64,000 nt of DNA from an uncultured Erythrobacter sp. (GCF_947497915.1 NZ_CANMIJ010000001.1:1051611-1115610), one strand, 5' to 3'; shown: positions 32,837 to 43,034, numbered from the stretch's first letter. Translations and numbers: made by a program. Notes: generated from the sequence alone by a model not told the origin.

Positions 32837-33436
32837 TTAGTCGCGCGAACCGCGGAACAAGCGCGCGATCAGGAAACCTGCAACCGCGGCGATGCCAACG
32901 GCAGTGCCCGGGCTTTTACGCACGAATTCGCGGGCATCTTCGCCAATTTCATCAACGCTTTTCGCGTCGAGCTTTGCCGATGTTTCCGCCAGTGTACGCG
33001 AAGCAGAGCGGGCATAATCGCCATATTGCTCACCCAGATGCTCGTCGATTTGCGGTGCAGTATCAGCGATCACTTTACCGATCGATGCGATACCGTCGCT
33101 GGTTGCTGACTTGGCATCCACCGCAAGATCACCGGCGCGCTCTTTGGCTTTTTCGCCGTAGGCGCGGGCTTCACCCACCAGATCGTCGCTCTTGCTCATT
33201 GCCTGCTCCCGGTATCCATCCGCACGCTCGGTCGCTTCGACACGCAGTGCAGCTGCACCAGCCTTAGCCTCTTCGAGCGCAGCATTGAAGCGGCTCTTTG
33301 CTTCTTCCGCCGGTTTTGCGGTCGCAGCGGTTTTCTTAGGAGCAGCCTTTTTGGCGGTTGTGCGCTTTGCAGCAGGCTTACGCGTCGCCGATTTGGTTGC
33401 AGATTTTGTCGTTTTGGTCGTTTTTGTGTCAGCCAT
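32837..33436 (-). CDS. DUF883-like protein with histone H1-like N-terminus, yqjD-like cluster gene 1
   Basis: This 199-residue protein begins with about 45 Lys/Ala/Thr-rich residues (TTKSATKSATRKPAAKRT and similar) like histone H1 or AlgP tails. A long amphipathic helical region follows (SRFNAALEEAKAGAAAL and after). The C-terminus has RKSPGTAVGIAAVAGFLIARLF, which is the YqjD/ElaB-type membrane anchor. In E. coli YqjD ties stationary-phase ribosomes to the membrane. The basic tail could bind RNA, ribosomes or DNA, which is inference. It is first in a four-gene run and has a consensus EcfG promoter upstream. Confidence 0.75.
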   Translation of the reverse strand: MADTKTTKTTKSATKSATRKPAAKRTTAKKAAPKKTAATAKPAEEAKSRFNAALEEAKAGAAALRVEATERADGYREQAMSKSDDLVGEARAYGEKAKERAGDLAVDAKSATSDGIASIGKVIADTAPQIDEHLGEQYGDYARSASRTLAETSAKLDAKSVDEIGEDAREFVRKSPGTAVGIAAVAGFLIARLFRGSRD

Positions 33437-33504
33437 AGTGTTCCTATTGCCCTCCAATGTGTTGCTTTTCCAGTTAGAAAAGGCGGGGTTGTTGTTTATA
33501 AATG

Positions 33505-33529
33505 AACGCGCCTTGCGCCCTGATGTTCC
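33505..33529 (-). promoter_or_regulatory. EcfG (general stress sigma) promoter of the yqjD-like operon
   Basis: On the minus strand GGAAC (33525-33529) is followed by exactly 16 bases and then CGTT (33505-33508), the EcfG consensus. Transcription would begin near 33498, about 60 bases before the ATG at 33436. The nearest gene in that direction is the DUF883-like one, and no other promoter-like motif competes. Confidence 0.72.
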
Positions 33530-33538
33530 GACGAATAG

Positions 33539-35475
<1,937 letters not shown>

Positions 35476-35682
35476 GAAGGCTTCCGGGCCGAAAGGTATT
35501 CGCGGTCGATGAGATGCACGAGGCAGCGGCAAGGGCCAGCCACCCGCATCGCTGCGCACTACTTGCCATTCGCCCCTGTTTCACGCCGCCTCCTTGCACG
35601 GGGCGCGTCCTGACTGGCTAAAACCAGTTCTCTACGCCCGACGGCAATACGTAAGCGAGCGTTAGGCAAAGCGCATTACGGA

Positions 35683-35937
35683 CTAATCCCTAGTCGAGCG
35701 AAAAAGCCCGCGAGCACGCTCAATGTGATCAGGAACCAAGCACAGCAAAGCGGGGTCAAACGCACCATGATCATTGTCATTCACAATGGCGAGGTTGGCG
35801 TGAAGCTGTTCGATAGCTGCATTGACATGCACAGCAGCAAGGCCGGACCCGATCTCGTCCAACCGTTTAAGCTGGATTTCGAGTGATTGAATTACTGAAT
35901 AGAGCTCATGCGCTTTTGGCAGTGGCTGATTTGCCAT
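35683..35937 (-). CDS. hypothetical small helical protein
   Basis: This 84-residue protein has no signal peptide or membrane segment. Heptad-like spacing of Leu and Ile (LYSVIQSLEIQLKRLDEIG) suggests a coiled coil. I do not recognise a family. The ATG at 35937 is the best start, and the reading could begin at 35985. The 150 bases between it and the ribH stop contain no gene. It is a low-information reading frame, so it may not be expressed. Confidence 0.5.
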   Translation of the reverse strand: MANQPLPKAHELYSVIQSLEIQLKRLDEIGSGLAAVHVNAAIEQLHANLAIVNDNDHGAFDPALLCLVPDHIERARGLFRSTRD

Positions 35938-36088
35938 AATACGTATCCCGTCACGTTTATCATTATGCACCCTTACAACTGGCATGCATCGCTGCTTACC
36001 GGTTGGTGGGTTTCTAGCGGGGGCTTATGAAACTCTATATACGGGGAACTACGTAACCCGGACGATTTTACACTTTAGATAGGCCAGT

Positions 36089-36508
36089 TTAGCCAAATCG
36101 GCGTGACAGATCGAGCAAGGCAATGGCCGCTTGAGCTGCTTCGCCGCCTTTGTTTTTCTGGCTTGAATCTGCGCGAACCAATGCTTGCGCCTCGTTCTCA
36201 ACTGTCAGGATGCCGTTGCCGATTGGGATGCCGTCCATCGTCAGCGCCATAATCGCCCGCGCGCTCTCACTGGCAACAATTTCAAAGTGATACGTCTCGC
36301 CTCGGATGACGACGCCGATGGCTACAAAGCCGTCATACTCGCCGCTTTCAGCGGCCAGCGCGATGGCTCCGGGGATTTCTAGCGCGCCCGGAACGGTGAG
36401 CACTTCGGCTTCGTGACCGGCAGCAACAATCGCGGCTTTTGCGCCTTCGATCAGCATATCGTTGAGCTGTGCATAAAAACGCGCTTCGACAATCAGGAAT
36501 TTGGCCAT
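36089..36508 (-). CDS. ribH: 6,7-dimethyl-8-ribityllumazine synthase
   Basis: RibH joins 5-amino-6-ribitylaminouracil and 3,4-dihydroxy-2-butanone 4-phosphate to give lumazine, the step before riboflavin. The 139-residue protein has [14 protein letters not shown], the catalytic-His block [15 protein letters not shown] and a C-terminal [10 protein letters not shown] helix. It begins six bases after the ribBX stop, so enzyme and supplier of its substrate are cotranscribed. Type I or II lumazine synthase cannot be separated from sequence alone. Confidence 0.95.
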   Translation of the reverse strand: MAKFLIVEARFYAQLNDMLIEGAKAAIVAAGHEAEVLTVPGALEIPGAIALAAESGEYDGFVAIGVVIRGETYHFEIVASESARAIMALTMDGIPIGNGILTVENEAQALVRADSSQKNKGGEAAQAAIALLDLSRRFG

Positions 36509-36514
36509 GATGAA

Positions 36515-37762
36515 TTACTCCGGGATGGATTTGAAATCAGAGATGGTCAGGCCATAGCCTTCGATCGCGACAAGGTCTGGACGGGAATTGGACAGCAGGA
36601 TCATGTCGTTCACACCCAAATCGGCAAGGATTTGTGATCCGATGCCGATATTGCGCAGTTCCTCATCCTCGGTCCATTCGCGCCCGCCAATCCGGCTAGT
36701 CAGGATGACGATAACGCCCGATCCGTGATCGCCAATCGCGCCCATCGCGCGTTGCAACGTGCGTTTACGCGCGCCGGGCTGGCCCAGAATATCATCGAAT
36801 ACCGAGATCGGGTGGACACGGGCGAGGGTGGGCTCGTCTGGCGTGATGTGCCCCTTTTGCAGGACATATGCCTGATCATTGGCCACTCGGTTGCGGTAAG
36901 TGATCAAGCGCCATTGGCCGCCATAATCGCTTTCAAAGCTGCTTTCATCGAGACGCTCGACCAAGTGATCGTTGCGCATACGGTATGCGATCAAATCCCG
37001 GATGGTGCCGATCTTGAGGTCATGCTTGCGCGCAAACGTGACGAGATCATCAAGACGCGCCATCGTGCCGTCTTCGTTCATGATCTCGCAGATTACACCG
37101 CTGGGGTTCAGGCCTGCGAGGCGAGAAATGTCGACCGCCGCCTCTGTGTGGCCGGCGCGCACGAGAACGCCTCCATCGCGCGCGGTCAGGGGGAAGACAT
37201 GGCCCGGCGTCACAATATCGTCAGGGCCCTTGCTCGCATCAATCGCGACCGAAACTGTCCGCGCACGGTCTGCGGCGGAAATGCCGGTCGTCACGCCTTC
37301 TTTTGCTTCGATGGAGATTGTGAAAGCAGTTTGCATGCTCTCTTTGTTGTTGCGGCTCATCGGTTCCAGCGCGAGCTGGTCAACGCGAGACTTGTCGAGC
37401 GCGAGGCAGATAAGACCTCGGCCATGCGTCGCCATAAAGTTGATGGCTTGCGGGGTGGCCATCTGGCCGGGAATGATCAGGTCGCCTTCGTTTTCGCGGT
37501 CCTCATCATCGACGAGGATGTACATCCGGCCATTACGAGCTTCGTTGATGATTTCCTCTGCGCCGACAAGGACAGGACGGTCATCATTGGCATCCAGAAA
37601 GTCTTGCAGCTTTGCCAGAGTATCCGACGTGGGGTTCCAATCCGGCTCTGCGGCATCGCGCAAAGTGTTAGCATGGAGGCCAGCGGCGCGGGCGAGGCCG
37701 GCCTTGGTGAACTTGCCAGATGTGACGAGGTCGCGAACGCGTGTGATTGTTGATGTGCTCAT
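36515..37762 (-). CDS. ribBX: HTH-containing RibBX: 3,4-dihydroxy-2-butanone-4-phosphate synthase with degenerate GTP cyclohydrolase II domain
   Basis: This 415-residue protein has three parts. Residues 4-58 form a Cro/Xre-like helix-turn-helix (FTKAGLARAAGLHANTLRDA). Residues 62-265 are RibB, making 3,4-dihydroxy-2-butanone 4-phosphate from ribulose-5-phosphate, with DDEDRENEGDLI and GHTEAAVD. Residues 280-415 resemble GTP cyclohydrolase II but have no Cys at all, so the zinc site is lost and GCH-II activity is unlikely. Proteobacterial RibBX variants of this type are described, and a separate ribA is expected elsewhere. The HTH is odd for an enzyme. A perfect palindrome lies 11 bases upstream. 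The start is the ATG at 37762, and a TTG at 37771 is possible. Confidence 0.92.
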   Translation of the reverse strand: MSTSTITRVRDLVTSGKFTKAGLARAAGLHANTLRDAAEPDWNPTSDTLAKLQDFLDANDDRPVLVGAEEIINEARNGRMYILVDDEDRENEGDLIIPGQMATPQAINFMATHGRGLICLALDKSRVDQLALEPMSRNNKESMQTAFTISIEAKEGVTTGISAADRARTVSVAIDASKGPDDIVTPGHVFPLTARDGGVLVRAGHTEAAVDISRLAGLNPSGVICEIMNEDGTMARLDDLVTFARKHDLKIGTIRDLIAYRMRNDHLVERLDESSFESDYGGQWRLITYRNRVANDQAYVLQKGHITPDEPTLARVHPISVFDDILGQPGARKRTLQRAMGAIGDHGSGVIVILTSRIGGREWTEDEELRNIGIGSQILADLGVNDMILLSNSRPDLVAIEGYGLTISDFKSIPE

Positions 37763-37773
37763 TTCCGGCAATT

Positions 37774-37791
37774 ATCACATTTAAATGTGAT
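37774..37791. promoter_or_regulatory. 18-bp perfect palindrome upstream of ribBX (candidate operator)
   Basis: ATCACATTTAAATGTGAT is a perfect 18-bp palindrome ending 11 bases before the ribBX ATG. A second perfect 10-bp palindrome, GCAAGCTTGC, follows at 37793-37802. An ATGTGA half-site recurs at 37817-37822, 32 bases from the one in the palindrome. The placement suits a repressor. The HTH of the RibBX protein itself is a candidate, which is inference. The order is TCACA-N6-TGTGA, reversed from a CRP site. Confidence 0.7.
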
Positions 37792-37834
37792 TGCAAGCTT
37801 GCTTGAGCATAACGTGATGTGAAATTCTAAGAGT

Positions 37835-37910
<76 letters not shown>

Positions 37911-38012
37911 ATTCCGATCATTTGATCGGCTCGCCAATTCCGGGCATTAGCGACATGCGCCGTTTTTCGCCGAGACGCTGCATGTAGTACACCTTTTGCC
38001 GATGAAAAGGGA

Positions 38013-38498
38013 TCAGGCGGCGTCGCGTGCGCCTGCTTTATCCAGATTGCTGCGGATTTCATCGTTGAGCGTTATCGTCGACTCGAATTCGTCGTGAATA
38101 TTCTGATCGATTGTCACCATCTCCATACGCTCTAGCTCGTTCAGTGCTTTCAATGCTCTGGATTGAGAGATGTCGGTGATTTTGTTCAACTGACGCAAGC
38201 TTGTGCTCTGGCCTGTGTTTGCACGCAGGTGGATTGCACGGGCGATAGTCGCCTGATCGGTGAAAATAGACACAGTATCGTTGCCGCTGCCGCGTTTGAT
38301 CGCGGCAAGCCTTTGGCAAAACGATACTGTCTTCGCGCGGATGCGAAACATCGGAAACTCCATCAATTTGATCTCGTGCCTGGCGACAGTTCCATTGGGG
38401 GGGAATGCTGCCGCCAGGTCTTTCACGTCCAACTGTGGCTTTGCGGCAAACCGCTGGCCTGCGACCCGAACGCGGGTGCTCTTACGAACAACCTCCAT
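38013..38498 (-). CDS. putative winged-helix protein divergent from a LuxR-type gene
   Basis: This 161-residue protein has a C-terminal part with a MarR-like order: a helix (SLRQLNKITDISQSRALKAL) followed by NELERMEMVTID and an acidic wing. The N-terminal half is basic and not recognised. The recognition-helix pattern DISQSRALKALNELE suggests DNA binding, but confidence is moderate. The gene is divergent from luxR, and a near-perfect dyad lies in the 69-base gap. The start at 38498 follows a purine-rich AGGTGAGG. It could instead start further in. Confidence 0.6.
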   Translation of the reverse strand: MEVVRKSTRVRVAGQRFAAKPQLDVKDLAAAFPPNGTVARHEIKLMEFPMFRIRAKTVSFCQRLAAIKRGSGNDTVSIFTDQATIARAIHLRANTGQSTSLRQLNKITDISQSRALKALNELERMEMVTIDQNIHDEFESTITLNDEIRSNLDKAGARDAA

Positions 38499-38528
38499 CC
38501 ATATGGCCTCACCTTACGTAAACGGAAA

Positions 38529-38546
38529 GTCGCCTAATTGGGCGAC
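38529..38546. promoter_or_regulatory. 18-bp near-perfect dyad upstream of luxR-type gene
   Basis: GTCGCCTAATTGGGCGAC matches its reverse complement at 16 of 18 positions and sits 21 bases before the luxR-type ATG, between two divergent regulators. It does not resemble the classic lux box. It could bind either neighbour. Confidence 0.55.
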
Positions 38547-38567
38547 ATGTTGTAAACGAATGTAACG

Positions 38568-39278
38568 ATGCAGGGATATTTCGAGAAAATCGAAGCACTC
38601 ATCGATGTGGGAGAGGTGCTCTGGTACGCAGTTGGTGTCTGCGAAGAGCAAGGCGTGCTGCGCCAAAGCTATCATTTTACACCTTTATTTGATGCACCCA
38701 CATCTGAACGCACCGTTGTTCAAGCGCATGGCTTCGATCCCGAATGGCTCAAATGTTACGACGACTCGGGGTTTCGGAAAAACGACCCCATACCGTCTCG
38801 GGTGATGTCGTATGGCTCAATGGTGACATGGGAAGATGCGCAAAACTTGGCCCCCAACACGCCCGAAAATGAAGTGTTTTTCGCTGCAATGAAGAGATTT
38901 GGCTTGATCCACGGCTTTGGCGTGCCGTTATTCGGGCCGCGCAGCCGCAACGCCTATGCGTCATTCGATTTCGGATATCCTGTAAACCGTGTTCCGGCGA
39001 GCAAGATGGGCATTGTGCGGAGCGTTTCACAAGCCGCGCATCAACGGGTTTGTGTCCTGCTCGAAGCGACGCGAGACAAGGTTGAGCTGTCGAGCCGCGA
39101 GAAAGAAGTGCTTCAGTGGCTCATTCGCGGCAAATCACTGTCTGTGATCGGCGATATTTTGGAACTGTCGCCGGACACAATCAAAACTTACGCAAAACGG
39201 ATCTACGCGAAACTGGGGTCGAATGACCGTGTCGGCGCCGTTGTTAAGGCGTTAAAACTGGGCCTAGTGACGGCCTAA
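38568..39278 (+). CDS. LuxR family regulator with acyl-homoserine-lactone-type domain (solo)
   Basis: This 236-residue protein has an autoinducer-binding domain and a GerE-type C-terminal HTH (LSSREKEVLQWLIRGKSL, then ELSPDTIKTYAKRIYAKL). The six invariant ligand-pocket residues of LuxR/TraR are all present at the right spacing: Trp60, Tyr64, Asp73, Pro74, Trp88 and Gly116. It therefore looks competent to bind an AHL-type signal. No luxI synthase is in the window, so it is a candidate solo. It is divergent from a putative winged-helix gene and its stop overlaps rodA's by four bases. Confidence 0.88.
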   Translation: MQGYFEKIEALIDVGEVLWYAVGVCEEQGVLRQSYHFTPLFDAPTSERTVVQAHGFDPEWLKCYDDSGFRKNDPIPSRVMSYGSMVTWEDAQNLAPNTPENEVFFAAMKRFGLIHGFGVPLFGPRSRNAYASFDFGYPVNRVPASKMGIVRSVSQAAHQRVCVLLEATRDKVELSSREKEVLQWLIRGKSLSVIGDILELSPDTIKTYAKRIYAKLGSNDRVGAVVKALKLGLVTA

Positions 39279-40399
39279 AGCGTTCCCGACAATCCGCCGC
39301 GCGGTGCCTTACGGTTCCAGCTGTTCACCATCATCAATGCGCCAATACAGATCATGTTTGTCAGCATCGATGATCCGCCGTGGCTCATAAACGGCAATGG
39401 GATGCCAACCACAGGCGCAAAGCCCATGACCATTAGCAAGTTGACCGCGATGTAGAAGAATATCGTCGCAACCATGCCGGCGGCCAAGAGCTGGGAAAAA
39501 CGGTCTTGCGCGGCACGTGCGACATCCCAGCCCCAGCGCAAGATGATGCTAAACACGGCGAGGACGAACAGGCCGCCGATCAGACCCCATTCCTCTGCCA
39601 TGGTTGCGAAGACGAAATCCGTGTGCGGTTCTGGCAGATATTGCAGGTGGCTTTGTGAGCCATTGTTGAAGCCTTTGCCAAAGATGCCGCCCGATCCGAT
39701 TGCGATCTTCGATTGAATGATGTGATAACTTGCGCCCAAGGGATCGGCTTCGGGATCGAACATCGTCAACACGCGGCGCTGCTGATAATCCTGTAGGCCG
39801 AAGTAAAAGAGCAACGGGGCCGCAGCGGCGGCAACGGCTCCTCCGCCGACGAACCACTTCACGGGTAATCCGGCGAGGAGCATGACTACGCCGCCGCCAA
39901 ACGCGATGGCGAGTGACGTGCCAAGATCAGGCTGCAACAGGACGAATGCGACTGGCAGACCGATCATTGCGCCCGGTATAATGAGCGCGCGCCAGCTTGC
40001 GATTAAGCCGACGGGGAGCGTCGAATAGAAAAATGCGAGCGTCACAACGACGACGGGCTTCATCAACTCTGACGGTTGAAGCACCATAAAGCCAAGGTCG
40101 AGCCATCGTTGGCTCCCGCCTCCAACCTGTCCAATAATCTCCACCGCGATCAAGAGTAAGAGCACGGTGATGTAGGCGGGGTATGTGAAAAACTTCACCA
40201 ACTCCCGCGGGAGCGAGGCGATGATCGATGCCATCAAAAGAAAAACGGAGAAGCGCACTAAATGCGATGAGGCATAGGGATCCATCGATCCGCCTGCGGC
40301 GGAATACAGCACCGCCGCGCCAAACGCGACGAGCATGAAAAGCGGGATGAGCATGCGCCAAGGTTGCCGGGCTATCGGTGCGGGAATGATGCCGTTCAT
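39275..40399 (-). CDS. rodA: rod shape-determining SEDS glycosyltransferase RodA
   Basis: RodA is the glycan polymerase of the elongation machinery and pairs with PBP2. The 374-residue protein has about ten membrane segments. SEDS signatures include SRRWLDLGFMVLQPSEL-like text (here QRWLDLGFMVLQPSE), ALQPDLGTS-like LLQPDLGTSLA, and the loop motif ATMAEEWGLIGGLF. The ATG overlaps the mrdA stop by four bases, so the two are coupled. It is the last gene of the mreB-mreC-mreD-mrdA-rodA operon. Confidence 0.96.
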   Translation of the reverse strand: MNGIIPAPIARQPWRMLIPLFMLVAFGAAVLYSAAGGSMDPYASSHLVRFSVFLLMASIIASLPRELVKFFTYPAYITVLLLLIAVEIIGQVGGGSQRWLDLGFMVLQPSELMKPVVVVTLAFFYSTLPVGLIASWRALIIPGAMIGLPVAFVLLQPDLGTSLAIAFGGGVVMLLAGLPVKWFVGGGAVAAAAAPLLFYFGLQDYQQRRVLTMFDPEADPLGASYHIIQSKIAIGSGGIFGKGFNNGSQSHLQYLPEPHTDFVFATMAEEWGLIGGLFVLAVFSIILRWGWDVARAAQDRFSQLLAAGMVATIFFYIAVNLLMVMGFAPVVGIPLPFMSHGGSSMLTNMICIGALMMVNSWNRKAPRGGLSGTL

Positions 40400-42471
40400 T
40401 CGGCTGTTCCGGTTGCAGAAGGCGGAGTGCCGGATGCGACAGGATTTGGGCGGGGCGCAACGAAGTCTTCGCCCACTTCCTGAACCTGCTCGGCGGCCAG
40501 ACGGGCCTCGGCCTCGACTTGGTCAAAGATATCTTCGTCACGGCGCGGGGGCAGAGTAACGGCTGCGCCGCGTTCTGCAGCGTAGGCGGCATAGCGTTTC
40601 TCAAGCCGTTGTTGGGCTGTTCCGCCCCATTGCTTTTCGAGGGCTTGCAGCTTTTCCAGACCCTTTGCCGGATCAAACATGAAAGTCATCACGTCGCGGG
40701 CAATCGGATAGGCCGCGCCGGATCCGCCGCCGTGTTCAATCACAACGGCGCCAGCATAACGCGGGTTTTCGAGCGGAGCGAAGAACGTGAAAAGGCCGTG
40801 ATCGCGGTATTTCCAAGGGCCGCTGCGGCCATCGGACACGCTCAGCGAAACGACCTGTGCCGTGCCGGTCTTCCCTGCCATTTTGATATCGGGGAAAGGC
40901 AGCCGCCCGCGTCCCGCCGTGCCGGGGCCATTCACAACGTCGCTCATCGCCTGACGAATGTACGCGATCTCGTCATCTTGGAAATTGTAGCTCACCGGAT
41001 CATTGGTTGATCCGTCCAAAACAAGGCGCGGATTCAGCCGTTTACCCGTCGCAAGTCGCGCGCTCATCACGGCGAGTTGCAGAGGGCTGGTGAGGTAATA
41101 TCCCTGACCAATCGATGCGTTCACGGTGTCGAACGGTGCCCATGCACGGTCGAATTTCTTCTGTTTCCAATCTGGCGTCGGAACGGTGCCATAAAACTGG
41201 GATTGGACGGGCAAAGGGTATTGTTTGCCAAGGCCAAGATCGCTGGCCATCGCGGCGACTTTGTCGAACCCGATTTGCTGGGCAAAATGATAGAAATAGC
41301 TGTCGCAGCTTTGGTAAATCGCTTTACCCATGTCGACGACGCCGTGATTGCTCCAGCAATTGAAGAAGCGGTTCCCGATGCGCCGTCCGCCGCCGCATAC
41401 AATTGATTCCGTCGGCTTAATCCCGGCCTTAAGAAATGCCATGCAGTGCATAGGCTTTACCGTGGAGCCGGGCGGGTAAAGGCCCTGAAGCACTTTGTTG
41501 CGCAGCGGAACGCGCCGGTCCTCGCGCAGCATCGAATATTCGAGACTGCCAATCCCCGCCGAAAAACTGTTCGGATCAAAACTGGGCATGGATGCCATGC
41601 AAAGCAAATCACCCGTTTCACAGTCCATCACCACAACAGAGCCGCTTTCAAGGCCGATGCGCCGCGCGGCGTAATCTTGCAGCGGACCATCAATCGTCAG
41701 CTTGACCGGATCGCCTTGAATATCGTCGCGCGTTTCCAAATCGCGGATGATGCGCCCGGCTGCGGTGACTTCGACACGGCGCGCTCCGGGCGTCCCGCGA
41801 AGGTCTTGCTCGAATTGTTTCTCCAGCCCGTCTTTGCCGATTTTGTATCCCGGCGTGATCAGGATCGGGCTGCGGTCTTCCTCGTATTCTTCGGCGGAGG
41901 CTGGCCCGACATATCCAATCAGGTGGCCGACCGTCGAAGCTGTCGGGTAAAAGCGGGAGAAGCCGCGCTGCGGGACAACTCCTTGCATATCAGGAAGGCG
42001 CACGCTGAGTGCGGCGAATTGTTCGTAATCAAGTCCGCTTGCGACCTCGACCGGAGCAAATCCGCGTGCGGCGGTCACCTCCTGCTTCAGATCGGCGATG
42101 CGGTCTTCTTCAAGCGCGAGCAGAGATCCGATTTCGTCGATGGTCGCCTCTGGATCGGACAGTCGCTCTGGAATGACATCGACACGGAAATCGGCGCGGT
42201 TTGAGGCCAGCGGAGCGCCATTGCGATCCAATATCCATCCGCGGCGCGGCGGGATCAGGGTTAGATTGACGCGGTTGCTTTCGGATTCCAGCCGGTACTT
42301 CTCATTCTCGGCAATCGCGAGATAGCCCATGCGCACCGCCAGCAGAACGCCAACGCCGCCTTGGATTGATCCGATCACAACGCTGCGGCGATCAAACATA
42401 TTTTTGATCTTCGAAGCGTTCATCGGCGGACCGCGCCGCTTTTGAGCCTTGCGACTGAAGAAACCCGCCAT
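40396..42471 (-). CDS. mrdA: penicillin-binding protein 2 (peptidoglycan transpeptidase)
   Basis: PBP2 cross-links side-wall peptidoglycan with RodA. The ATG at 42471 gives 691 residues, starting MAGFFSRKAQKRRG. A longer frame to 42735 overlaps mreD. After one membrane helix come the PBP dimerisation domain and the transpeptidase domain with the active-site Ser in GSTVKPMH (SxxK), the SCDSYFYHF (SxN-equivalent) block and the KTGTAQ box. It is 40-50 residues longer than E. coli PBP2 through a Glu/Ala-rich C-terminal tail. Start and stop overlap both neighbours by 1-4 bases. Confidence 0.95.
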   Translation of the reverse strand: MAGFFSRKAQKRRGPPMNASKIKNMFDRRSVVIGSIQGGVGVLLAVRMGYLAIAENEKYRLESESNRVNLTLIPPRRGWILDRNGAPLASNRADFRVDVIPERLSDPEATIDEIGSLLALEEDRIADLKQEVTAARGFAPVEVASGLDYEQFAALSVRLPDMQGVVPQRGFSRFYPTASTVGHLIGYVGPASAEEYEEDRSPILITPGYKIGKDGLEKQFEQDLRGTPGARRVEVTAAGRIIRDLETRDDIQGDPVKLTIDGPLQDYAARRIGLESGSVVVMDCETGDLLCMASMPSFDPNSFSAGIGSLEYSMLREDRRVPLRNKVLQGLYPPGSTVKPMHCMAFLKAGIKPTESIVCGGGRRIGNRFFNCWSNHGVVDMGKAIYQSCDSYFYHFAQQIGFDKVAAMASDLGLGKQYPLPVQSQFYGTVPTPDWKQKKFDRAWAPFDTVNASIGQGYYLTSPLQLAVMSARLATGKRLNPRLVLDGSTNDPVSYNFQDDEIAYIRQAMSDVVNGPGTAGRGRLPFPDIKMAGKTGTAQVVSLSVSDGRSGPWKYRDHGLFTFFAPLENPRYAGAVVIEHGGGSGAAYPIARDVMTFMFDPAKGLEKLQALEKQWGGTAQQRLEKRYAAYAAERGAAVTLPPRRDEDIFDQVEAEARLAAEQVQEVGEDFVAPRPNPVASGTPPSATGTAE

Positions 42472-43034
42472 CAGCCGACCCTCCGCGCGCGGGCGAGACG
42501 GAACAGATCTAGCCACGCAATGATGCGGGCGAAAAGAGGATAAAGCAGCACGGTCAAAACGATCTGCGGGATCGTCGCTAGAAACATGTGAGAAGTGATA
42601 GTCGCGCCGGATACCGCCATGGCTGCAAGGATGTAGATAACCAGCGCTAGACCTGCGGTGAACCAGTCCTGCCAAAATCCGCGCCATGGAAAACGCGTTT
42701 CGACCAGTTCCAAAATGATCATCGCAATAGACCAAAGCAGGATTGCGCTGCCAAAAGGTTGGCCGCTGAAAAGATCATCAAACGCGCCCAACGGGACACC
42801 GACCCAAAGCGGAAGGAAACCTGGCCGCATAATGCGCCACCCGATCAGCATCATAAAACCAAGCGGGGGCAAGATCGGCATCACATCGGCGAGCAGAATG
42901 AACGGCAGCAGCGATCCCATCACGATCGAGATGTAAGGGATGGTCTGAGCGCGCCACGGCGATTGAACGCGGTTGATCCCGCCGCCAAAACGGTTTGCGC
43001 TATGCCGAGGCGGGGAGCGTAGCCGGTCTCTCAA
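42471..43034 (-). CDS. mreD: rod shape-determining protein MreD
   Basis: MreD is a small membrane protein of the elongasome. The 187-residue sequence has about five membrane segments, including the family-like VGVPLGAFDDLFSGQPFGSA. The first 30 residues are polar and vary. It overlaps mreC by four bases and mrdA by one, consistent with coupled translation in the operon. MreD sequences diverge strongly, so the call relies on both the motif and its place between mreC and mrdA. Confidence 0.9.
   Translation of the reverse strand: MRDRLRSPPRHSANRFGGGINRVQSPWRAQTIPYISIVMGSLLPFILLADVMPILPPLGFMMLIGWRIMRPGFLPLWVGVPLGAFDDLFSGQPFGSAILLWSIAMIILELVETRFPWRGFWQDWFTAGLALVIYILAAMAVSGATITSHMFLATIPQIVLTVLLYPLFARIIAWLDLFRLARARRVG

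Noticed and set aside
36044-36066. Plus-strand GGAAC as an EcfG promoter
   Set aside because: No CGTT at 16-17 bases and no plus-strand gene downstream.
36725-37753. 342-codon open frame antisense to ribBX
   Set aside because: ribBX on the other strand is certain. The product matches nothing and there is no ribosome site.
37774-37791. CRP/FNR-type site upstream of ribBX
   Set aside because: The half-sites are in the reverse order (TCACA-N6-TGTGA rather than TGTGA-N6-TCACA), so a CRP-like protein is unlikely.
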